Part shown: piece after piece, positions 24,635 to 29,755 of the stretch | How the letters are laid out: every line of letters starts with the position of its first letter | How positions within the stretch are numbered: position 1 is the first letter of the stretch | Source of the DNA: Prevotella sp. CAG:485 | Lineage (GTDB): Bacteria; Bacteroidota; Bacteroidia; Bacteroidales; Muribaculaceae | DNA: 29,755 bases | Direction: 5' to 3' | Assembly: GCA_000437495.1 (NCBI GenBank) | Contig: FR897855.1 | Coordinates: 12,804-42,558, forward strand | Made by a program: the position numbers and the translations under genes | The notes under the pieces: generated by a model | Database searches by the model: none | Seen by the model: the letters and a program-made list of their open reading frames with translations, nothing else | What the model was told of the DNA's origin: nothing

Positions 24635-25753
24635 ATGAAACTACATATTGCAGCGCTGGTTATTTTAACCGGACTCTCTTGTTCTGGATTGTTTGCCCAA
24701 TCAGTATTACCTGATAGTGTATACGTTCATATCACAACAAATGGGCATTACACCATGCTTGCCAATGCCAATAACGTATATGGACAGGGAGAAACGGTTG
24801 ACATAACATCTGAATATTATATAGGGAAATACGCAGTCACCTGTCAGGAATGGTATGATTTTATCACTGCCACAGATAAAAATGCTCCCGGGTATTGGGT
24901 AAATGGTATGATTCCGTATGGCAAAAACAAACATCCAGTTGTATGGGTGTCATATGGTGATGCTCAGGAATATTGCAATTGGTTGGAACAGCAATATCCT
25001 CTATATAACTTTCGTTTGCCCACACACGCAGAATGGGAATTTGCAGCTTCGGGCAATAAACGTTCGATATATCCATGGGGAGATGAATTGGAAGTAACAT
25101 ACGAAAATCTGGAATTAGCATCGAAGTTGAATTATAATGCCGTTTTTGGAGCGTATCTTTTGCACAATCCTGATAGGATAGCCACTTTCAATAATCCAAA
25201 ATCTCCTTTCTACAATACGAAAGAAATTGTAGGTAATATTATCACTGTCACGCCATTCGGAAATGTTACAGGATGGATTAATCATCAAAATTATACAGGA
25301 TTGGTATACACTGACATATTTTCAGAAGTAAACAATTCCGGAGGTTTTACCTGCCCAGTAGATGATTACTCCGATGGAGTAAGTCCGTGGGGGTGCTATA
25401 ATATGTCAGGTAATTGTTGGGAATGGACTTCTACCGAAGAAATCGCTTCTAACGGAGCTGAAAAAGGACAATTGACAAACACAGTAAAAGGTGGGTCGTG
25501 GTATGCAACAGCAAAAAGTTGTCGTGTTTCATTCAGAGGAGAGGGACGTAAGCCAAATGGTTGTTATGCAACTGTTGGTTTCAGAGTGGTGGCAATACCA
25601 AAGCAACCAGAAAGTGTTGAATTTTTCAACAACAGCGACAACATCGATGAAGGTTATTACACATTGACAGGTAATAAAATATCATATCCGTCTGTTTCTG
25701 GCATTTACATTAAAGTTCAACGAATGAAACCTCACAAGATACTGATTAAATAG
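24635..25753 (+). CDS. Secreted FGE/SUMF1-fold protein with T9SS-like C-terminal tail
   Basis: A 372-residue exported protein. I start at the Met at 24635 because it gives a clean signal peptide (MKLHIAALVILTGLSCSGLFAQ); the ATG at 24602 would add 11 residues ahead of it. The body is a formylglycine-generating-enzyme (sulfatase-modifying factor) fold: YYIGKYAVTCQEWYDFI, HPVVWVSYGDAQEYCNWLE, FRLPTHAEWEFAASG, NMSGNCWEWTS, VKGGSWYAT and GFRVVA. The two-Cys site of true FGEs is not complete: the first position reads Ala-Thr-Ala and only one Cys follows, so sulfatase activation is unlikely. The last 30 residues (YYTLTGNKISYPS, GIYIKV, HKILIK) resemble a type A T9SS sorting tail. AT-rich codon use sets it apart from housekeeping neighbours. 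Confidence 0.85.
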   Translation: MKLHIAALVILTGLSCSGLFAQSVLPDSVYVHITTNGHYTMLANANNVYGQGETVDITSEYYIGKYAVTCQEWYDFITATDKNAPGYWVNGMIPYGKNKHPVVWVSYGDAQEYCNWLEQQYPLYNFRLPTHAEWEFAASGNKRSIYPWGDELEVTYENLELASKLNYNAVFGAYLLHNPDRIATFNNPKSPFYNTKEIVGNIITVTPFGNVTGWINHQNYTGLVYTDIFSEVNNSGGFTCPVDDYSDGVSPWGCYNMSGNCWEWTSTEEIASNGAEKGQLTNTVKGGSWYATAKSCRVSFRGEGRKPNGCYATVGFRVVAIPKQPESVEFFNNSDNIDEGYYTLTGNKISYPSVSGIYIKVQRMKPHKILIK

Positions 25754-26254
25754 GGTGTTCAGTTGAATAATCCGAAATGCATCTATACTGTCAACAGCCG
25801 ATGACGGTAAGGCTTGCTGACATTTGACGATCACAATAAGACCATTGATAGGGTCGTTGATAAGAAGAAATCAACAAAAAAATCCTATATATGAATGTGC
25901 TATCTTTCAAAATACTTCGATTGAACTCATCTTTCAACATCAGTTGCAAATCTTATGCCTCAGTGGGATACTGCTCTGATATTGAGTTTGATGACCGATA
26001 CTTTGACCTTGATGTATCTTCTTCAGTCCCGGAACATTGTCCATGAGGAGGAGACTCAGGCACTAAGACATACAATCTAACCGCAAGGAAAAGCGGTTTT
26101 ACTAAGGCTATATTGACTCAATATTTCAGGGGCAACGTGAAGAAAAGAACAGTAATAAGGTTTATAATCCTCTGATATTATGGAAAAGGCAATATTGGTG
26201 CCCCTCAAGTAGGATTGAGTCCTAAAATCGCCGATTTTGACTTGGACATGAAAC
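25754..26254. other. AT-rich region with a decayed open frame
   Basis: Between the FGE-like gene and the tRNA terminator I see only short frames. A 24-codon plus frame ending at 25894 (holding KTIDRVVDKKKSTKKSYI) meets, in an ATGA overlap, a 51-codon frame at 25891-26046, which continues past its TGA for another 42 codons. A weak 6-base hairpin sits at 26079-26098. No recognisable domain. Confidence 0.4.
25891..26175 (+). pseudogene. Possible degraded ORF interrupted by an in-frame TGA
   Basis: From the ATG at 25891 the frame gives 51 residues (MNVLSFKILRL to PEHCP), a TGA at 26044-26046, then 42 more codons (GGDSGTKTYNLTARKSGF to RFIIL) up to a TGA at 26173-26175. Both halves look amino-acid-like and share the frame, as expected of a gene with a nonsense mutation, but the length is short and I recognise no family. 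Chance is a real alternative. Confidence 0.25.
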
Positions 26255-26294
26255 AAAAAAATATTCAGCCGATTTTATGTAAATGGCTGAATAT
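26255..26294 (-). terminator. Terminator of the tRNA-Thr transcript
   Basis: ATATTCAGCC (26261-26270) and GGCTGAATAT (26285-26294) are perfect 10-base complements. On the minus strand the stem is followed by a seven-T run (A-run at 26255-26261 on plus). It lies 26 bases past the tRNA 3' end. Confidence 0.85.
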
Positions 26295-26319
26295 CAACAT
26301 TTTAGCTTCCGAAGCCTGG

Positions 26320-26392
26320 AGCCGCGAGTGGGACTCGAACCCACGACCTTTTCGTTACGAATGAAATGCTCTACCAACTGAGCTATTGCGGC
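26320..26392 (-). tRNA. tRNA-Thr (anticodon CGU)
   Basis: The minus strand folds as a 73-base tRNA. Acceptor arm is GCCGCAA with TCGCGGC, D-arm GCTC/GAGC, anticodon loop TTCGTAA (anticodon CGT, reads ACG), T-arm GTGGG with TTCGAGT and CCCAC. No CCA is encoded. Two pairs are not Watson-Crick: A6 with C67 in the acceptor and A31 with C39 in the anticodon stem. Threonine identity bases (G35, U36, G1-C72, C2-G71) are present. The full promoter and terminator around it argue that it is expressed. Confidence 0.9.
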
Positions 26393-26412
26393 AACTGTGT
26401 CGTTTTCGGGTG

Positions 26413-26443
26413 CAAAGTTAATGCTTTTTTCCTAACCGGCAAA
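26413..26443 (-). promoter_or_regulatory. tRNA-Thr promoter
   Basis: On the minus strand TTTG (26443-26440), 19 bases, then TAACTTTG (26420-26413). This full match to the Bacteroidota consensus lies 20 bases before the tRNA. Confidence 0.8.
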
Positions 26444-26482
26444 ATATTCCCCGAATTTTTTGCTCAAGAAGTGGGCGAGGTA

Positions 26483-27796
26483 TTATTTATCGTGGGTTTG
26501 AGGGGGTGTCGGGGAGGTATGGGGGGAGCCTATGCCAGGACGCAAACGGGTAGCCATTTTTTGTTCGGCTGCGTTGTTGCCGGGTTGCCAGAATCGGGTG
26601 CCGTCTATCTCTGAGGGCAAAAATTGTTGTTCCACGGTATTGCCTTCATAATCGTGAGCATATTTATAGCCTTTGCCATAGCCAAGCTGACTCATGAGTT
26701 TGGTGGGTGCGTTGCGCAAGTGTAAGGGTACAGGCAGATTGCCGCTGCGCCGCACTTCAGCCTGCGCTTTGCCAATGGCCATATAGGCTGTGTTGGATTT
26801 AGGACTTGTGGCTAAATATATGGCACATTCCGAGAGAATTATCCGTCCTTCGGGCCAACCTATCTTCTTTAACGCGTCGAAAGTGGCATTGGCAAGCAGC
26901 AGAGCGTTGGGATTGGCAAGGCCGATATCTTCTGCCGCTAAAATCACCATTCGGCGTGCTATAAACTCCGGGTCTTCGCCGCCTTCAACCATGCGGGCAA
27001 GCCAATAGACGGCGCCGTCGGGGTCTGAACCGCGCATCGACTTTATAAACGCCGAGATGATGTCATAATGCATCTCTCCCCCTTTGTCGTATGCCGCCGG
27101 ATTGGTCTGAAGCAGACTCGTTACTATGGCATCCGTTATCACCATCGGCTGACCTGCCGGGGTACTTTGGTCTATCAGGTCGAGAATATTGAGCAGCTTG
27201 CGTGCATCGCCGCCGGCATATCTAAACAGAGCCGTTGTTTCGCGAACCTCGGCGGTGCGTTTGCTCAGCAGCTCATCATGCTGTAAGGCGCGGTCGAGGA
27301 GTATTTGCAAGTCGCTGACGTCGAGCGGGTTGAGTGTGTAAACCTGTGCTCGGCTGAGCAAGGGACGAATAACCTCAAACGACGGGTTTTCCGTCGTAGC
27401 CCCTATCAGCGTCAGAATACCCTGTTCCACGGCTCCCAACAGAGAATCCTGCTGAGCCTTGTTGAAGCGGTGGATTTCGTCGATGAAGAGGATTGGGCGC
27501 CCCTGTCCGAATATTGAATTGCTCTCGCGTTTGCATTGTTCAATGACTTCGCGCACATCCTTAACGCCCGAAGTTACGGCACTTAGAGTATGAAACGGAG
27601 CTTCTGTGAGGTTAGCCAGCAACCGTGCAAGAGTGGTCTTGCCCACCCCCGGAGGCCCCCACAGTATAAACGACGCCACATGTCCGCTTTCTATCATGCG
27701 GCGAATCACAGCATCGGGGCCAACGAGATGCCGCTGTCCTATATATTCGTCGAGTGTGCGCGGACGCATACGTTCCGCAAGGGGTATATTCGCCAT
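26483..27796 (-). CDS. rarA: Replication-associated recombination AAA+ ATPase RarA/MgsA
   Basis: RarA (MgsA, Mgs1/WRNIP1 family) is an AAA+ ATPase acting at stalled replication forks. The 437 residues start at the Met at 27794-27796 (MANIPLAERMRPRTLDEYIGQ); the longer frame upstream lies in the HAD gene. Walker A is GPPGVGKTT (47-55), Walker B LFIDEIHRFNKAQQD (about 102-116), sensor 1 GATTENPSFEV, and LLSRAQVYTLNPL follows. The C-terminal tetramerisation part has DAIVTSLLQ, DIISAFIKSMRGSDPDGAVYWLARM, AAEDIGLANP, VPLHLRNAPTKLM and YKYAHDYE. The A of its ATG is the last base of the HAD stop (TAATG), so the two are translationally coupled. Confidence 0.96.
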   Translation of the reverse strand: MANIPLAERMRPRTLDEYIGQRHLVGPDAVIRRMIESGHVASFILWGPPGVGKTTLARLLANLTEAPFHTLSAVTSGVKDVREVIEQCKRESNSIFGQGRPILFIDEIHRFNKAQQDSLLGAVEQGILTLIGATTENPSFEVIRPLLSRAQVYTLNPLDVSDLQILLDRALQHDELLSKRTAEVRETTALFRYAGGDARKLLNILDLIDQSTPAGQPMVITDAIVTSLLQTNPAAYDKGGEMHYDIISAFIKSMRGSDPDGAVYWLARMVEGGEDPEFIARRMVILAAEDIGLANPNALLLANATFDALKKIGWPEGRIILSECAIYLATSPKSNTAYMAIGKAQAEVRRSGNLPVPLHLRNAPTKLMSQLGYGKGYKYAHDYEGNTVEQQFLPSEIDGTRFWQPGNNAAEQKMATRLRPGIGSPHTSPTPPQTHDK

Positions 27797-28434
27797 TATC
27801 GTTGCTGAATCTCGTTGATGATACTGTCGAGGTTCATCTCTTCCAAACAATTGAGCAGTATGTCGGGTTCTCCCTCTAAAGCATCTCTGCCGAAAGTGCC
27901 GCTCAGACCCACCACATAACATCCGGCGGCTTTGCCGGCACGTATTCCCTGCAGCGAATCTTCCACCACAACGCAATGACAAGGGTTGATGCCTATGCGG
28001 GTTGCTCCTATCAGATAACCCTGAGGATCAGGTTTAGAGCGCGTTACGCTGTCGGCATCTACAATTGTGTCGACACGTTGCCACAGCTCCGGGCGCTGTC
28101 GGCGCAGATGATCCATCTTCTCCTTTTTTGAGCTGGTGACTATGGCCTTGGGGATGTGTAGTTCGCCGAGGCGGTCAAGCAACCGTTCTGCCCCTTTGCA
28201 ATAATTATATTGCATTCGTGCCTCACGGTCAAACAGCATCTCTGCCACCCTTTCCCTGTCCGTAGGTTTGAAATATGTAGTAAGGATATTCTCTAACGTT
28301 GTTCCTTTGATACGATGTGCAAAATCGGGGTATCCGGTTGGAAAATACGACTCGATTTCACTCCATATTCGCGTGTATTCCGTCTCGCTGTCAATCAACA
28401 CACCGTCAAGGTCAAACAGAAAGGCTATATTCAT
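27796..28434 (-). CDS. HAD-superfamily phosphatase (beta-phosphoglucomutase-like)
   Basis: A 212-residue cytoplasmic hydrolase of HAD subfamily I. I start at the Met at 28432-28434 (MNIAFLFDLDGVLIDSE), since the motif I nucleophile Asp8 and acid Asp10 need it; the ATG at 28461 lies upstream of the promoter box. Motif II is IVTSSKKEKMDHLR, motif III KPDPQGYLIG and motif IV VVVEDSLQGIRAGKAAG. The cap domain is helical. It probably acts on a small sugar phosphate or nucleotide; the specific substrate is not evident. It is co-transcribed with rarA by a 1-base overlap. Confidence 0.9.
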   Translation of the reverse strand: MNIAFLFDLDGVLIDSETEYTRIWSEIESYFPTGYPDFAHRIKGTTLENILTTYFKPTDRERVAEMLFDREARMQYNYCKGAERLLDRLGELHIPKAIVTSSKKEKMDHLRRQRPELWQRVDTIVDADSVTRSKPDPQGYLIGATRIGINPCHCVVVEDSLQGIRAGKAAGCYVVGLSGTFGRDALEGEPDILLNCLEEMNLDSIINEIQQR

Positions 28435-28438
28435 ATTG

Positions 28439-28446
28439 CAAAGATA
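28439..28446 (-). promoter_or_regulatory. Promoter -7 box immediately before the HAD gene
   Basis: The minus strand reads TATCTTTG, then CAAT, then the ATG. With the usual 5-7 base distance, transcription would start at or beside the ATG, predicting a leaderless mRNA. A -33 TTTG is not present at the standard spacing. Confidence 0.55.
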
Positions 28447-28577
28447 ATCAATTTTCAGCAATATTTAATGCTTATACACTTCAGTAATTTCACACCCGTC
28501 TTCACGCACCTGCAAAAGTCGGGGAACAGCCGGATAAACGAATGACGATTATATATTAGACAAGCCGGATTATAACC

Positions 28578-28622
28578 ACGGGAGGATGCGTTATGGCTAA
28601 TGCCGTAAACGCGTCCTCCCGT
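28578..28622. terminator. Long hairpin downstream of the broken lipoprotein gene
   Basis: ACGGGAGGATGCGTT (28578-28592) pairs with AACGCGTCCTCCCGT (28608-28622) over 15 bases, with one G-U in the RNA, around a 15-base loop. It is 18 bases after the lipoprotein stop on the minus strand. There is no strong T-run, so efficiency is uncertain. Confidence 0.55.
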
Positions 28623-28640
28623 TGTGGAAGATTTCTCAAA

Positions 28641-29381
28641 TCAGGAGAAAGAGAGTGTCATGGTGGTGGTTGCCTCGCAAGTTTCGAACTTGAACTTCAC
28701 TTCAAACCGATACTCGCCCGGAGCATCCGGCTTTTGAGAGAAGTAAAAGTTAGAATCAAGAAAATGCGACATATCATACATTTTGATAGGATAGATTGAA
28801 GAATCTGCTATCAATGCATGATTTGTGGCTTTTCGATCATGGCACATTCCGTTTGTTAGATATGGGCCGTTACCATTCCTTGCAGATAGGTCATATCCTC
28901 CCTGAATATAGTCGTAATATGAAACCCATTGCAGGTAAATCACATCGCCTATATCAGCTCCGGCTTTATGGGTTGCATTGAAGTCATCAAGACTTTTTAT
29001 CTCTATGCCTCTGATTTCTTCACCAACTACTTGAGAGCCAACAGGATCTCCGATTAAACCCTCCTCCAAAAGAGAAGGCGTTGGGAAATGGTCATTGTAT
29101 TTATCCAACAACTTATTGAAAAGTTTCTTATTGGATGCCGGACCTACATATTTGCCAACGATATCTATATATATAATATCTTCAATCTGTTGGATTTTTA
29201 TATTATAGTTTGCTGAAGATCCGTTTGCCTGTTCCTTAGGCATAATAAACACATCTGTCAGACTTTCCTTCAGGAAGTAGCCGTCAGGGACTTTGTCATC
29301 GTCAGAGCATTAAGTTACCAGCAACATGCAGATGCACATTATGCACCAAACGATGGATTTGTGTTGCTTGAATTATTTCAT
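28641..29381 (-). pseudogene. Lipoprotein gene with two in-frame TAA codons in the signal peptide
   Basis: The open part is about 200 residues ending at 28641 (TLSFS), recognised only as a Bacteroidales surface-lipoprotein-like domain (IEDIIYIDIVGKYVGPAS, DIGDVIYLQWVSYYDYI, YRFEVKFKF). Tracing the same frame upstream gives a start at 29379-29381, then MK-stop-FKQHKSIVWCIMCICMLLVT-stop-CSDDDKVPDGYFLKE. That is a textbook lipoprotein signal with lipobox Cys, broken by a TAA at codon 3 (29373-29375) and another just before the Cys (29310-29312). AAA to TAA and TCA to TAA would be single changes. Full length would be 246 residues. A GTG at 29252 could start a non-exported fragment, which I think unlikely to be functional. 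Confidence 0.75.
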
Positions 29382-29499
29382 AGTTGAACTTAATTTATTT
29401 AGGTTAAGACGTAATTAAAACCCTTATCCAAATTAGATGTTATTTCAATTGACACATCAAAGTGACACGAATCAAGCTCGGATTTTGAGAATTGTAGGG

Positions 29500-29589
29500 T
29501 TAAAATCTTTCAGGGCGGCTTCTCTTCATCTCCTTGCGAACACGACACAAGGAAGAATAATCACCCAAAAACAAGAGGAGTTTTTTCAT
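29500..29589 (-). CDS. Short promoter-linked ORF (29 aa), leader peptide or gene remnant
   Basis: The minus strand has ATG at 29587-29589 about 26 bases after a TATATTTG box, encoding MKKLLLFLGDYSSLCRVRK, then EMKRSRPERF and a TAA. The start resembles the MKK-LLL-GDYS opening of some Bacteroidota family 4 glycosyltransferases, so this may be the stub of a truncated gene; a real small protein is also possible. Weak evidence, based on position and promoter. Confidence 0.3.
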   Translation of the reverse strand: MKKLLLFLGDYSSLCRVRKEMKRSRPERF

Positions 29590-29614
29590 AACAGATGTTT
29601 TTGAGTTGGTTTTG

Positions 29615-29645
29615 CAAATATAATCAAAATTTTTTGGTTGTCAAC
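29615..29645 (-). promoter_or_regulatory. Probable promoter upstream of the 29-codon ORF and lipoprotein pseudogene
   Basis: On the minus strand GTTG (29645-29642, one mismatch to TTTG), 19 bases, then TATATTTG (29622-29615). A transcript from here would cover the short ORF and have a long leader before the lipoprotein frame. Confidence 0.5.
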
Positions 29646-29755
29646 ACTTCTCAACAAAAAAATTTAAAATTTTTCTAAATGTAATAATTCTTGTTCCTAA
29701 AGTCGCCTATTATAGTTGGCTTTATTTAGGGTTACTCAGAAAATAGCTAACTGAT

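Larger units (their letters stand above)
29382..29755. other. AT-rich upstream region of the lipoprotein pseudogene
   Basis: The stretch holds a 29-codon minus-strand ORF at 29500-29589 and a promoter at 29615-29645. Bases 29382-29499 and 29646-29755 show only AT-rich DNA, with no gene or strong hairpin that I can support. Confidence 0.4.

Noticed and set aside
26044..26046. In-frame TGA as a selenocysteine codon, with a small stem just after it (TGAG/CTCA)
   Set aside because: The stem is only 4 bases, no SECIS-like loop is clear, no selenoprotein family is recognised, and Bacteroidales rarely make selenoproteins. A nonsense mutation is simpler.
26079..26098. Small hairpin AACCGC/GCGGTT followed by two Ts as a terminator
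   Set aside because: The stem is only 6 bases with a weak T-run and lies inside the decayed frame, so I do not list it as a terminator.
1..29755. CRISPR array, insertion sequence, integrase or phage genes
   Set aside because: I see no regularly spaced direct repeats, transposase or integrase motifs on either strand.

Overview
This window looks like a chromosomal segment of a Bacteroidales bacterium, plausibly of the Muribaculaceae. The reasons are GC near 50%, promoters of the Bacteroidota type (TTTG, about 20 bases, TAnnTTTG), few Shine-Dalgarno sites, type IX secretion (T9SS) C-terminal tails, a long EtfA-linked acyl-CoA dehydrogenase, and DUF4922 and golvesin-domain amidase families typical of this phylum. 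The family assignment is inference from composition and gene content only.

Layout. (1) 1-3090, plus strand: the 3' part of etfA, an acyl-CoA dehydrogenase, a terminator and a small secreted protein. (2) 3096-12705, minus strand: a compact run of six genes, read from 12705 downwards. They are a periplasmic or surface amidase with a Lys-rich stalk, a two-part glycosyltransferase, a DUF4922 GalT/HIT-fold protein, an AmpG-like MFS carrier, a DUF2284 cysteine-rich protein, and an unrecognised 718-residue zinc-ribbon protein. Gaps are 17 bases or less and several genes overlap, so this looks like one envelope-glycan or peptidoglycan-linked module. (3) 12866-17191, minus strand: an M23 peptidase, a MerR-type regulator, pyrK, pyrD, rsmG and a metallo-beta-lactamase-fold hydrolase. 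(4) 17258-21422, plus strand: alaS, lipA and lipB, divergent from the M23 gene over a 66-base spacer holding two abutting promoters. (5) 21474-26319, accessory, more AT-rich: a single-gene DUF262-DUF1524 (GmrSD-like) candidate defence nuclease, a T9SS-tail gene remnant, a beta-carbonic anhydrase behind a perfect 29-base palindrome, a secreted FGE-like protein with its own T9SS-like tail, and a decayed open frame. (6) 26320-28434, minus strand: tRNA-Thr(CGU), rarA and a HAD phosphatase. (7) 28435-29755: a lipoprotein gene broken by two in-frame TAA codons in its signal peptide, a short promoter-linked ORF, and AT-rich non-coding DNA.

How the genes work together. EtfA and the dehydrogenase share electrons. 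LipA and LipB are the two steps of de novo lipoylation. PyrD and PyrK form the NAD-linked dihydroorotate dehydrogenase. RsmG, AlaS and tRNA-Thr serve translation. The least described part is the six-gene run at 3096-12705. The clearest signs of gene decay or transfer are in the AT-rich stretches after 23274 and after 28435.
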